A stretch of DNA of 64,000 nt from Pyrenophora tritici-repentis (lineage: Eukaryota; Ascomycota; Dothideomycetes; Pleosporales; Pleosporaceae): contig NC_089390.1 in NCBI RefSeq assembly GCF_003171515.1, forward strand, positions 3,286,001-3,350,000, in the 5' to 3' direction. A program made the position numbers and the translations under genes. The notes under the pieces were generated by a model that saw nothing but the letters and a program-made list of their open reading frames with translations, did not search any database and had not been told where the DNA came from. Below, piece after piece: positions 46,734 through 58,555 of the stretch. Position 1 is the stretch's first letter. The number at the start of each line of letters is the position of its first letter.

Positions 46734-47341
46734 ATGCGCGCTTCAGTCTACGTCTCCGCTCTCACTCTCGCCGTCGCGTCGGCCCAGGTACGTTCTTTTT
46801 TCAGCGCATACTCTATGGAAACGGTCGACTAACAATACATCAGAGCATCACCGGTACCTCGTCAGTTGGCCCTTCTGTCGACCCGGCTCCTCAGACTAGC
46901 TACCTCGCCATGACCAACTCTCTCGGTGTCGTAACTGGCATGCCTGCCGCTGCCACCAACGTCGGCACCCAGCCCGCCGTTGTCACATCTCAGCCTGCTG
47001 TCGTCACTGCTCAGCCAGCGCCGGCCGACATCCCCGCCGTTGGCCCCGGTGTCCACACTCTTACCCTCGCTGGTACCGGCACTGGCTCCATGGTCAACTC
47101 GACCCGCACTGTCACCGTCAGCGCAAACAACAGCACCACCGTCCAGCTCGTCGCCTCGCCCACCAGCTCCGACGCTATGGCTACCGGTTCCGACGGCGCA
47201 ACTCGCAGCCGTGCCTCGGGCGCCACAGGATCTGGTGCTACTGGCACTGGCAAGCCTGCCGCGACTGGCGCTGCTGCCAACGTCAAGGCTGCCGCTGGTA
47301 GCATTGTCGGCTTCGGTGCCCTCATGGCTGCTTTCTTGTAA
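46734..47341 (+). CDS. Small Ser/Thr/Ala-rich GPI-type cell-wall protein
   Basis: Two exons (46734-46787 and 46844-47341) around a 56-nt intron give 183 residues. MRASVYVSALTLAVASAQ is a clear signal peptide, encoded almost exactly by exon 1. The mature part is rich in Ser, Thr, Ala and Val with a short TSQPAVVTAQPA repeat, and has two N-glycosylation sites (VNSTRT, NNSTT). The C-terminus has a Gly/Ala stretch and a hydrophobic tail, AAAGSIVGFGALMAAFL, as expected for GPI attachment. No enzymatic domain is visible; a structural wall or surface role is inferred. Confidence 0.85.
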
Positions 47342-47680
47342 AGCACTCTTCATTGTTAATGTTTTCACGGTTCAGTTCTGGGTATGAGAAGATTTGGTTA
47401 AAGAATAATGTCCTTGAGATACCTTGGGTCCCTGCATCAGCAATGCGTTACGCGCTCTGCATCGGAAAACCTGCATATACATTGCGGTTTTTCTACCGGC
47501 GTCCTGGCACTGGCTTGTGTTGGACTATGTTTGGATTAATGTTTGTTATAGGAGGCCTCGATGAATAGTCGGCCTCCATCAGTGTCTTTTGTGTACACTA
47601 CATAATTGAAAAGCAATTCAAAACATTTGAAAACAAACATGTGCTCGTTCCCTCCAGGGTAGCATGATGCGAAGACCACG
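47342..47680. other. 3' flank of the GPI-type gene
   Basis: Nothing coding is visible before MITE copy C. Confidence 0.5.
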
Positions 47681-47780
47681 CCGAGTGTTATAATATACTT
47701 GACACACTAGTAGTGTACAAAGACCACTGTAGTCGCCAGACGCGCCTACACACTATCTAGTATTTTATGATACCCAGGTG
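47681..47780. mobile_element. MITE family 1, copy C (about 100 bp)
   Basis: The left end GTGTTATAATATACTTGACA and right end TAGTATTTTATGATACCCAG are inverted versions of the family end. The interior CACTGTAGTCGCCAGACGCG matches copy A. It lies 95 bp upstream of the kynurenine formamidase ATG, so it forms part of that promoter. Confidence 0.8.
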
Positions 47781-47874
47781 AGAGGTTGACAAAGTTTAGC
47801 GTAACGAAACGTCTACCGTCAACCCCGCATAACATTACTCAAGACAAAACAACATAAACCCCTCATCCCTAACA

Positions 47875-48843
47875 ATGTCTGCCACCATCCCTGCCAAACA
47901 CATGCCCTCCCTCCCGTACACGTCCCCTGCGACCCCGCTTCAAACCCTCGATATCTGGCTCCCAGAGGCCCAATCCCAAGACACAGACTCCTCCCCACCC
48001 GCACTATGGATCCTCTACATCCACGGCGGTGCCTGGCGCGACCCGACCAAAGACTCGCACCAGGTTGACACGACGCTCACCCACCTCTTCACCTCGCACG
48101 CCGCCGCTGTGCCCAACATCGCAGGCATCGCAAGTCTAAACTACCGCCTCTCGCCCTACCCCACACACGCAACGCACCCCAGCACACCAGACGACACGTC
48201 GCGCAACGCCCGCCACCCCCAACACATCCGCGATGTATTGTCAGGAATCCACTACCTCGAGCGCGAACATGGCATGCGACGTTGGATCGGCGTGGGGCAT
48301 TCGTGCGGCGCAACCCTCCTCATGCAACTAGTTTCCGGCACTGGTCTCGACAAGGAGACGCTGGAGCCTGCTTTACAATCACCAACGATAGGCCCCGAAG
48401 CCCTGATTCTGCTAGAGGGAATATACAACATACCGCTCATGTTGCGGAATCATGCGCCACCCGCGTGTCCGGAGCACATATCCACAATCTACAAGACTTT
48501 TGTCAAGGGCGCGTTTGGCGAGCACGAGGAAGATTATATCAAGGTTTCGCCCGTGGCGGGGAAATACAACACGCAGCAGTGGCCTGAGGGGAGGCTGTTG
48601 GTAATATGTCATAGCTATGAGGATGAGTTGGTGGAGAGAGCGCAGAGGGATGTCATGTGTGTTGCGTTGGATAGGGAAGGGTGGAGTATAGTTATGGAGG
48701 TTGGGGACGAAGAGGATGAAGTGAGGGCAGAGGGGAGGAGAGTGCTCAATGTGAGAGATTTGAGAGGAACGCATGATTGGGTATGGGAGGATGGAAAGCA
48801 AATCGCTACGTTGATTGCAGAAGTGGTAGGCCGACTGGCTTAG
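47875..48843 (+). CDS. BNA7: Kynurenine formamidase (arylformamidase)
   Basis: This enzyme hydrolyses N-formylkynurenine to kynurenine and formate, the second step of tryptophan breakdown toward NAD. The intronless 322-residue alpha/beta hydrolase shows the formamidase signature ILYIHGGAWRDP near residues 46-57, the nucleophile elbow GVGHSCGATLL near 142-152, an acidic residue in HSYEDELV and the catalytic His in GTHDWVWEDG. The size and motifs match fungal BNA7. The first ATG in frame is used. MITE copy C sits in its promoter. Confidence 0.93.
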   Translation: MSATIPAKHMPSLPYTSPATPLQTLDIWLPEAQSQDTDSSPPALWILYIHGGAWRDPTKDSHQVDTTLTHLFTSHAAAVPNIAGIASLNYRLSPYPTHATHPSTPDDTSRNARHPQHIRDVLSGIHYLEREHGMRRWIGVGHSCGATLLMQLVSGTGLDKETLEPALQSPTIGPEALILLEGIYNIPLMLRNHAPPACPEHISTIYKTFVKGAFGEHEEDYIKVSPVAGKYNTQQWPEGRLLVICHSYEDELVERAQRDVMCVALDREGWSIVMEVGDEEDEVRAEGRRVLNVRDLRGTHDWVWEDGKQIATLIAEVVGRLA

Positions 48844-49062
48844 GTTGTTGATATGTTGATTGCTCTTTGCTAATCCCTATCATGTACGAGAAGTGGAGTT
48901 CCCAAGTGCAAGAGAGAAGACTCCGCCAAATACGCTCGCTTTTGGATAACCCTATCTATCCAATAACCCCAATGCTTCGCTTGCTAGTTTGTGCTAGTCA
49001 TACAGCATGGTATAATGTACAATCGTGTAACCTTCGTATCCTACCATTTCTCATCACCGCTA

Positions 49063-50380
49063 CTACCTCTTCTTCAGCCTCTGGTCCATGACCTTGCTGA
49101 TCTCATCGTGTATCCCACCGGCGCCGCCTTCTGCGTCGTCGAGTTTGTTCTGTAGCTCTTGAATCTTCCTGCCAGCTTCTGTATCCCTGCCACCTTCAAC
49201 CATCTTTGAGGCCTGGGCCTTGGCCTGTGAAGCATTCACATTTCCGTATACTGCCATGGCGCTGGCGATCATGCTGCTGATATCCCCGACGTTTCCAGGA
49301 ACCACAATGCTTGTACCCTCCTTGGCCAGGTTTCCAAATGCGTCAACGTACTTTTCAGCAACTGAGAGTGAGATGGCGTTCTGGGCAGCACCTTCGCCTT
49401 GAGCGATGGCGCGGGCAACAGCGTCAATTCCGTTGGCCGTGGCCGTGGCCTTGAGCAGGATAGCTTCAGCCTCTCCGCTCGCCATGTTGATCTGCTCAGC
49501 CCTCAAAGCCTCTGATGCCAAAATTACAGACTGCTTTTTTCCTTCCGCGATGTTAATGGCCGACTGTCTCTGACCTTCGGATTCGAGAATTTCGGCACGC
49601 TTCGACCGCTCGGCAGTAACTTGACGGTGCATGGCCTCCACGACGGGCTCGGGTGCGTGAATGTCGCGGATCTCGTACCGCAGGCAAGTAACACCCCAAT
49701 CCTGGGCAGCCTCATTGATGGCAGCGGTAATATTCTGGTTCAAGTTGGCACGCTCTTTGAGAACATGGTCGAGAGAGAGTTGGCCGATTTCGGAGCGCAT
49801 CGTGGTTTGCGCGAGTTGGGAGATGGCGTATTCAGCGTCTTCTACACCATAACTGCCATGTGTCAGTGACCAATTGCGTCCTGTGCAATTCATCTACTTG
49901 CCTTGCCTTGTAAGCATCAAACACCCTCGTGTACAAGACACCGTCCAGCTCGAGCGTGACATTGTCGGCTGTAATGGCACTCTGGCTAGGAATCTCAATG
50001 GCATTCTCCTTCAAACTCCGGACATATGCTATCCTGTCAATGAAGGGTATCAATATAGCAAGACCAGGCTCCAGTATCCGATTGAACTTTCCCATGCGCT
50101 CGACGATCCACGCTGTTTGTTGAGGCACGAATCGTATGACGGTGTTTGTTGGCAGACGCCTCTGTGACGAAAAGTACGACGGAGGTCCCGACTGCGAGCT
50201 CAGCTGGCCTAGCGAGGAAAAGACGCTGGCCGGGCCCGTGGCGGATTGCGAGTTGTAAGTGCGGGCAGAGGACCTTGTCAAGGCAGCAGCGAATGGTGAT
50301 ATCCTTGAGGTTGCGAGAGGCCGGGAGCTTCGTAGTAATGTAGAAGCCGTGCCGGCTGCTAACCGTGTACGCGACGCCAT
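49063..50380 (-). CDS. Mitochondrial stomatin-like protein (SLP-2 type)
   Basis: This SPFH/prohibitin-fold protein organises the mitochondrial inner membrane and respiratory complexes. Two exons (49902-50380 and 49063-49852) give 422 residues. The N-terminus is a basic, Ser/Ala-rich targeting presequence up to about residue 75. The SPFH domain then starts TVIRFVPQQTAWIVERMGKF, with SYGVEDAEYAISQLAQTTMR across the splice and the coiled-coil AERSKRAEILESEGQRQSAI after it. The 49-nt intron has a GC donor (AAG then GCAAGT) and CAG acceptor; this GC-AG choice is forced by the conserved DAYKASYGVED. A MITE copy lies 197 bp upstream of the ATG. Confidence 0.93.
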
Positions 50381-50577
50381 TGTGGGGTTTGGACAAGTGA
50401 TGCTTGATGACGGACACGCGAAGCTCTGGAGATTTGTCGGCGAATATCTACAGCCATCACCGACCGTCACATTACATAAGCTGGCCACAACTTCCTCTTC
50501 GCATACAACCCCCTACATCCTTCCAACTTCTCATGGATGCAAATGCAAGCCCAAGATTCCGTTTTGCTGTTGGCACC

Positions 50578-50669
50578 CACCCGGGTGACATAAGATACTG
50601 GTCATACTAGTGTACGAAGGCTTATTAGGTACTTGCCCACACTGTCAAGTATTTGGTGTCACCCAGATG
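50578..50669. mobile_element. MITE family 1, copy D (92 bp)
   Basis: The left end is CACCCGGGTGACATAAGATA and the right end CAAGTATTTGGTGTCACCCA, inverted versions of each other. The interior is shortened relative to copies B and F. It lies in the stomatin-like gene promoter. Confidence 0.8.
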
Positions 50670-50810
50670 CACATGGCCCATGACCATCACTAGAGGTACA
50701 CATACAGGCCTTCTTCCACCAACAGTATGGCTCAAGTCTTCATTCTCATATACATTCGTTGTATTACTCCATATACTTCTCCTTTATCATCACACAACTC
50801 ACCCGACAAC

Positions 50811-50968
50811 CAGAGATGTCAACAAGCAAGTCAAGCTGGCTTGATTCTTATCGATTGCAGATCACAGACAATATAGAGGCTCGTGCACAGTGGCACGTCC
50901 CAGAGAATGGTCTGTGATCTGCAATCGATAAGAATCAAGCCAGCTTGACTTGCTTGTTGACATCTCTG
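50811..50968. mobile_element. Perfect palindromic hAT-like MITE (158 bp)
   Basis: The left arm 50811-50869 and right arm 50910-50968 are exact reverse complements over all 59 bases, around a 40-bp centre. The element starts CAGAGATGTC, a hAT-like end. CCGACAAC stands immediately on both sides (50803-50810 and 50969-50976), an 8-bp target duplication as made by hAT transposases. Perfect arms and a perfect duplication point to a very recent insertion. There is no coding capacity. Confidence 0.93.
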
Positions 50969-50990
50969 CCGACAACACATCATCTTGTAT

Positions 50991-51090
50991 CAACCCGGGT
51001 GACATGAAATACTCGGCTCCTTAGTAGTCTACAAAAGCTACTGTAGGCGCCAGATACGCCCATTAGTTAGAGTGTGTCCATGTGGGTTGA
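50991..51090. mobile_element. MITE family 1, copy E (degenerate)
   Basis: The left end CAACCCGGGTGACATGAAAT and the interior GCTACTGTAGGCGCCAGATA match the family. The right end is worn and its position is approximate. Confidence 0.6.
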
Positions 51091-53204
51091 ACTAGTCGAC
51101 AAGTGATGAGTAACCTAAACTGAAAAGCGGCCGTCAAAGACCACCAAGGTCCATATCATCACCTTAGAATGCTCTGGATGTGTCCATGCCCCCGCAAATG
51201 ACTACATGGCCCGCGATAAAAGTTAGCAACTCCATTCTGTCTGTTTCCCGTATTCCATTGCCCTCTATCTTCTTTCTATCAAGTCAGCTGATCAAGAGTA
51301 ACATGTGTCCCAAGGACCATCTCCCCACCCAAATTCCGGTCATCCCACGAGACTAACATGAAAAAATGCATGTATTACGTGAGCGCAAGTGTTAGTCAAT
51401 GTGCACTGTAACACATACACGCACAAGCTACTACTAGTAGTCCCAGTAGTCCGGCTGAACCGGCGATTATTACAGACTTCATGTGAACACCACTTTCCTC
51501 TGCGCAACTGACTCTGATCTGGTTCCCTCGCAAGATGATGCTAAAGATGGATTTGAAACTCTTGTTAGTGGGCCGCTTGATCATCACTCCACTTGCGCGA
51601 TTCAGCGAGATGCCTTACGCGAACACCACTTTGACCCCCACTCATTACCCATACCTCCCTAGACTGTTTTTACAACCTTTGCTAATTCAATGCCCAAACC
51701 GTTGCAACCTGTCCTGTACCATGCAGACACAAACAGCCACCTGGCTTAAAGATAGGCGCTCTTCGTGCTACTATATCTGTACAAAAGGGAGAGTAACCCT
51801 AGTCGCCGAGCTCCAAGACACCTGAGAATTTCCACGGAGAACGATCTGCAAAGATACTGCAAGTCAGACGTCCCAAATTCCCTGATCTGCATAACCCATC
51901 TCCTCTACGTCTGACAGTGGGATCGCATGTCATCAACGTACAGCTTCTTACCCTCTTTTCCTCAAACACGAACCTCATCTAGCGCACCATTCGGTCGGAT
52001 TGTCAATGCCCTCAATTGAGCCTTCTGACGCGTATCTCTCTCCCGCTTACACCATAAGCCATAGTGGACCATGGTGGCCGTAAAATGGCCCACATTGAGA
52101 CTGGCGCCATGCCATTCACATGCTAAATCCGCTATTTCAGCGTATCAGCGTGCTTCACTATGTCGTAACGAATCTCTATTTAGCTGAGCAGGCAGTTATG
52201 TTGGCGCCAATTAGGATCATTTAGGTATTCTGTGGATGTGCTAAACAAGTTGCTATGTGTCGCCGACCAGGATCGTTCCTACTATGAATGCCGAGGCGCT
52301 GATCTTTTACCCATGCTCCTCGCATGTCTGCTGGCCTATTTACCAAGCCCTTTCTAGACCAAATTCCGACTCAGCTATTGGTTTTGCTCTCTCCCTACGT
52401 CGCACAAAGACACCCTACATGTGCAGTTAATATATTCCCACCAATGGGTACAGAAAATGGGGCGCCTGACCCAGCCGGTTGAGGCAGGTTCTGCACTGCC
52501 GCCCTTCCAAAATAAGCGATGCCGATGCCGTTTTGGGCGCAAAACCTGGCCGAGGAGATATGGTGCTTGGGGATCCCTGCCGTGAAGTGGAGAGAAGTGT
52601 CGTTGGGCGATGGGGGGCTAAGGTGAAGAGTAACGGGGCGTCACAAGTTGTGCAGTGTCATTGGCTCGTGATGCAGTATTCTGAGTGTTTCTCCAACCAC
52701 TAGATAAGTCTGGCGTCCAAGACGAGGGCTTGGACATGAACTGATAAGGTTGTTAGGCGGCGGAGTGTTTGTGGGATACATGGCTTGCATCGGCCCGGGA
52801 ACAGGTGCCCGCTGCGGATCACGAATCGGCCCGCAAAAGCTTCTGTTAACGGTTCCCATCTCATCTCATCCCACCTCCACCGCCAGCCCTGGAAAACGTA
52901 CTCAACCCTCATGATGACTCACATAAAATCACATCTCCCATGGAGGTCTCTCATTGTAGGCGTTGTAAGATGAGTCGCCGGCTGACGGACATTCAGCGCA
53001 GGTCTCAGCCACCCGTCCAATCCTCATCCCCACCTGCGTACAGAAGCGGCCCCTTCTGCTTCGGTTGTTCCCACCTTTCCCAGCTTCCGCCATTGGCGCA
53101 AGTCATGCTAGCATGTAAATATGTTAGTAAGGCCACCAAACACCTATGTATAGGATGCGCATGTGGCGCATTGCCCACCTGCACATCGTATGGATGCCGC
53201 AATG
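51091..53204. other. 2.1 kb gene-free stretch
   Basis: I see no gene or repeat that I can support. Confidence 0.5.
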
Positions 53205-53317
53205 CACCTTAGTGTTATAAAATTCTTGACAGTGTGGATAAGCACCTAATAGGCGTGTCTGAAGACCACAGTGGCCTTTATACACTAGTATGTCAAGTAG
53301 TTTATGACCCCCGGGTG
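53205..53317. mobile_element. MITE family 1, copy F (113 bp, reverse orientation)
   Basis: Read on the minus strand, the start GGGGTCATAAACTACTTGAC and then ATACTAGTGTA match the left end of copies A and B. The inner TAAGCACCTAATAGGCGTG is shared with copy B. The + strand left end is CACCTTAGTGTTATAAAATT. Confidence 0.8.
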
Positions 53318-54438
53318 ATGGGTGAGTGTTCGGCGGAAAGGGCCGAAGAATCCTGCTGTAAGGTGACTTGGGAGCATAAACTGAGGGCACTGGTGTTGAA
53401 CTGGAGGGAGAAGTAATGCTGATTAACGGCCCAAAAGAAAGACTAGTCGTGAGAAGTACTGCTAGGTGGCTTAGGCTTAGATAAAATCTAGCAAGGGCAT
53501 GGACGACCATCACAGTCGGCATCATGATGACCCGTCATATACCGCACGTGCATTACCCAACACGCAATCACAGGCCCCTAGCTAGCCAATAGCTAATTGG
53601 ACTGATCTCCATCTCCATAAAAATCCTGCCAAAATCCTACCCGCTCGTTCCAAGCGCCCGGCACATGTCCATCACCAATCTTATCAACCACATCGCCGAG
53701 TCTGCCTCACAACCTAGCGATTCCGACATGCTGGGTAAAAACAACTCGCTTCTAGGGGTCATATGTGGTTAAATTCTCACCCCGGGGCCTTTGGTGGCCT
53801 TTTTTCCTGGCCAAGTGGACCCAGCGTGCAGCGGCAATGTTAGTCCGCGACATAGGCGATCCGATTTAGGCAACGGAGTGTACAATTCCAAGCGAAGGAT
53901 GCATGTAAGCTTCTCAGTCGAAAAAAAATTAGCAAGCTTTGCATCATGCTCGAGCCGGGAGGGATTCGTAGGGTTGACGAGGCGTAACTGCCGACGTTGG
54001 GTCTGGCGCAACGCTGAGGACGAGTCAGGGGAGAGCATGGGAGGTAGAGTGAGATGATGTATGGGTAGGGGCCAGGACTTGGTGTTGAGAACAGGTGATA
54101 AAAGGTAAGCCAGTGCCACGAGGCAGCTGAAGGATTTCGCAGGGCACGAGGACGTGGTCTGTGGTAGTGTGTATTACAAGCGGACCTATGGTGTGGCGTG
54201 TTGAGCGAAGGACCCCATACCTTGAACCTGGGTCCCTGCAGCGCCGCATCGCCCGGTGTGTACGGTATCCATCAGATCGGTTACCAACGATATTCATAGG
54301 CAGACATGCGGAAAACATGTCTAAACATGACTGCGAAAAGAGTCTCTTGTAACGAATGGGCTAAACACATTTTACCGAAAAGGTCCCTGAGGATATTTAT
54401 GCAAGAAACAGGTCTATGAATAGGGAAAGTAAAGTAAT
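53318..54438. other. Intergenic, 3' flank of the AflR-like gene
   Basis: I see nothing coding. Short frames here show no domain. Confidence 0.5.
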
Positions 54439-55942
54439 TTACACAGTACTGACACGTACAAGGTTGTGTACCCGCGAAGAAAGATGGCGCTTGATGGTTT
54501 CTGGCGCAACTGCCATGGTAACTTGGAAAGTGTCTCGAACGCGAGTGCGGAGTGATGCCTCCATGGCGACGTATACCCCGCTGTCAATCCCTGTCTCAAC
54601 TGTGTTGGCAGCCTGGCAGTAGCGCTCCGAGAACTTATCGATGAGCTTCTCAATTTTGAGAAGCTCGGAAAGAACAAAATTTGTTCGGTATGTGTTCTCC
54701 GACTCAGGATCAGAGGGTCCTGGAGATACATATGGGTACGTGAAGGCCTTCATCTGGGTCTCGAGGGATGTTCCTTCGCCTTGTTGGTGGACTCCTGCGA
54801 TAGCTTGGTACCATTTTAAAATCTCAATGATGATAAGATTGATCATAGTGGAGAAAAGAGGGTTCGATGAGCAATGGCAACTGAGCAATACATAGAGTTT
54901 GTCTGCGGCGGCCTTGTTGGTGGAGAGCACGGATTCCAAAGATGGAAGGCTGTCCAATGTACCGTGGTAGTTGCCGGTGGAAGATGGAGTATGCACACTG
55001 CTCAGCATTTGGAAGGCTAATTGTGTGCAGTCGTGGTTTGGAAGATGAGTTGGAGCTGGCGGTGGTGTCGGCAAAGGTGCAGACACCATAGGCTGACATG
55101 GCGTTGTCTTTTCTTGTGGAACCAGCACCGTGCCTGGAACACCAAGATATCTTTGGCTCATGGCTGGTGGGGATTGTAAGGGCTCTACTGGTGCAAACAT
55201 CTCAAGCTGACTCTGTCCACTGGTCGACCGAACATGTCCGTGGAAAGAGGTGGGAGGCGGAAGATATTGGGGCACTGGAGCAAATAAATCTGTCTGGCCT
55301 CCGTACGTTACGTGGTCATCACTCGACCAAGCACCAACAAGTGAGCTGGCGCCTTCAGAGTATGCGGGCGACTGACCCCCGTCAAATCCGTTTCCCATGT
55401 AAGTGTCCTGGTAATTGTACTCGGGCGTGCTGGGTCCAAAGAAGAATGGATCTGTTGGCTCTGGAGAGCTTTCGTAGGCGTAAGATGTAGTGCGTGGGAT
55501 GATCTCCATTCTTGCTCCTAAGGGTCCATAAGAGCCAGCAGGTGATACGTCACGCTTGATAGATCCGTCCGGGTTTCTGTGTTTGCGCGGCTTTCCTAGT
55601 CTGTGAAAAGAATGAGCCCAAGGACCCAAAGATGGAATGAACGATGTACCTCATTGAAGGCGAGTAGTTGCAGCATATACTCATGCTACCGCATCGATGA
55701 CAAGTCGGTCTTACTTTGTCGCATTTGACCTGTGATTGATATTAGTAGGTGATCGTATGAGAACATTGGTCACTGACTTTAGCACGAGAGCAAGCGTCAC
55801 AGGATGCTCTCATCTTCCGAGGCTTCTGCTCTCCATTCGGCCCGGTAGCTACCAGAGTGATCTCGGGCCCGGTACTGTTGTTCTCCATTGGCGGTGATGG
55901 AGGCTGAGTAGAAGAAAAAGCATGAGATGAAGTTTGAAACAT
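54439..55942 (-). CDS. AflR-like Zn2Cys6 transcription factor
   Basis: This is a nuclear regulator with an AflR-type architecture. Three exons (55778-55942, 55650-55729, 54439-55600) with introns of 48 and 49 nt give 468 residues. The spliced cluster is CDACSRAK-VKCDKVRPTCHRCG followed by MSICCNYSPSM, then the basic linker RLGKPRKHRNPDGSIKR. Both introns interrupt or closely follow the cluster. A Pro/Ser/Tyr-rich middle leads to a C-terminal domain with LLSCHCSSNPLFSTMINLII and EILKWYQAIAG, recognisable as the AflR-family C-terminus. Known members regulate polyketide or other secondary-metabolite clusters, but no such cluster is present here, so the target is unknown. Confidence 0.9.
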
Positions 55943-58555
55943 TGTGTATGTGCAATAGTGTGACGGTCCGATAGAATCCCAAGCACCCGAGAAGAGGGGT
56001 GTATTATATAGAGGGGTGGAAGAGAACGAATAATCTTAGTTGAGACTAGGATGGATGCAGAAAGGATCGTGGTTTAGGCCCGACGTGCAGTAGACGAACA
56101 TGCGCGGACGCAGGTGGGTGGTAAGTAGGCGTCAAGCTGATTTCTGAGAGCGCTAGGGCAGGGATTACTGCAGCCACAGAGAATGGGTGTGTAGGATGGG
56201 GCTGAATGCTTACAGGGCATGTTACATGCTTCATCGGGCCTAGTATCTCAGACAGGCTACGAGACCAGTCGACTGCATCCATATACGCAAGCAATAAGGC
56301 CGGAGAGACTCTCTTGTATAGGGTAATCTTACGATCTTAGCCACACCTTTGTTATATGTTCGCATCTTTACTTATGTCTGCAGAGGCTCTTCAGCTTCAA
56401 TAATCCACTTGAACCAAACGCAGAGAGCATGTCCGATGTACCGTGCCACACAGGCGGGACGCAATGAGGCTCGGCGACCTGAGGCTGCGGTAAAGATGGG
56501 ATATCTGGGTGCATAGAATAGATCACTCCAAAAGAGTTGTACGAAATGAACCAGCGCGCCGGTACGCTACTCTGGCGTTATGCAGCGGCATTGGTCCAGC
56601 GCAATGCGGGTTCATTGCAGCCATGCAGCCCTGGCTGCGTGCTACAGTCCGTCTCGCTTTACATGACGTTCAGTGGGGTTCTAGTGCTGACTTAGCTTGT
56701 TCTGTCCTGCTACCTAGGTACACAAAAAGAACAGCGCTTGTCAAACCCCTGGTTAAAAGCCGCTAAGCCTAGCATTCCTGTCCCTATAGTAGTGGCAGTG
56801 AGATTTTCCGGTGTATGTAGGCTACACAGTGGCATGTAAGGCAGCGTATGGAAGTTCCTAGGGCTGAAGAAGCGTAGGACAAGTTGTACAATATCGTTGC
56901 TGCGGAGCTACACAGGAGCTCAAACGTGCCCCCAATTGTTGCACAACCCATAAGACTGGTCCGCTCGTGCAGGAGGTCCAACGCCGAAGCCTGGAATGAT
57001 GCGGGCCAGCTGCCCAAAAGGCGAACTACGCCCTGCCCACTGAACCCTTGTACGCTCCACAACGGCTCGCCTTGCAGTATGTGGGCTCGAGTCTGCTGGT
57101 ATCGTGCGACCATGTCGTCATAAGCTACGGGTTATCACAGCCTCAAGATACAGGTAGTATCGCTGCTCAGCCACGGGCGAGGCAAGGGAATGAGAGACCC
57201 AGGCAGGCTGTGGTGTGGGTACGGACAAGCACGCAACAACATGTCGAAACTATTAAGTAGGCCCCCACGCAAAATTTGAGAGGGAAATTGGCCTCGATTG
57301 CTATTAGAAAAGAGGGGCTGGTTCTCTTAGGTCGAGATTGCATTATTGCTGGGGCGTAGTTGATGTGGTAGATACAGGAGACTGGATCAGGAACGGCGCG
57401 GTCATGCGCGCATAGCCGCCTGTCGTCTCCCGCTGCTGCTGGCTCGCTAGCGCTATCCCGGCCATGATGGCGTTGAACCACAACAAAAAATGTAACACTC
57501 TGCAGCCAAGTTGCGATAGATTAATCCAATGTCCTGGGTCTAAAGATGGCACCCAACCTATGCGACCATCGATTATGCATATCTAGGTTCTAGGCGCAAG
57601 GCGTAAACCAGCTCCAGATACGTTGATAATTTCGACTGAACCATTATGATACTCAGAATATTGTCCCCAAAATATTGCCCAGCATAGGTATATTCATCAA
57701 GCCTGTGCAATAGCATCTAGACTCTAGGTTCCAGAACCCAATCATCGGCGACGCCTAAGCTTTTTCTCTAAGGCACGGACACAGATGTCACCCTCAAGAA
57801 CACTCTTCACACATAGAAACAGGTTGCAGGAGATGGCTGGATCTAGGCAAAGAGTCAATTCTTATATCCGACACGTGAATACAGAGTCACCCAATGACAT
57901 GTGCCGTGAATGCCCTCGGGAAGTCATGCCGCGATCTGCAGTTCGCCCGCCTTCGCTTACTAGGGAAAAAGGAAAAGCAAGCCGAGCAAATCCGTCGCGG
58001 AAGGAATAACACCGTGGCCTGAGGTGTGGGGGCTATAGGCGCAGGTTTCAGGCCTACTAAAGGTGCTTGACGTATGCACATACACGGGTCTGGCCCCTCA
58101 ACTTCAGGACGGGCAGCGTTGGATCTAGATCTTGGAATGGGTTACATATAGTATGCGTAAGTGTACAGGATACGAGCTAAGTAACAAGCGTGAATCCTCA
58201 AAGTGACTAGGCCGCTTTCAGAGATGTTGATGTCACGCTATGGTTTGATACTGGCCCGCTTCAGGGCCGAATGGGAGCGCTCAATGACTTAGACTTGGCG
58301 AGAAGAAGGTATCAAAAAACCTCTTGGGGAAGCCACAAGCTATCCTAAGCACTTCATCCAAACAGGCTATTGCTGCCCATGGAGGGAGGCACACTTTCCT
58401 TGTTATGTGTTGGAAATACGAATATATCTAATTAAAGACTTCACAGACACTTCTTGCTAGCTCTCACATATTTTCTAAATATGGGTCGTCCGACTGAACC
58501 ATTCTCAGCAGCCTTGGAAATACTACATCGCTGCGACACTTGAGCACAATATCTA
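55943..58555. other. 2.6 kb gene-free stretch
   Basis: I see no gene. Near 58409 a TGTTGGAAATACG sequence resembles the start of a copia-type LTR, but I could not find its end. Confidence 0.45.

Noticed and set aside
58409..58555. Copia-type LTR starting TGTTGGAAATACG
   Set aside because: Only a start-like sequence was found; no matching end, second LTR or duplication.
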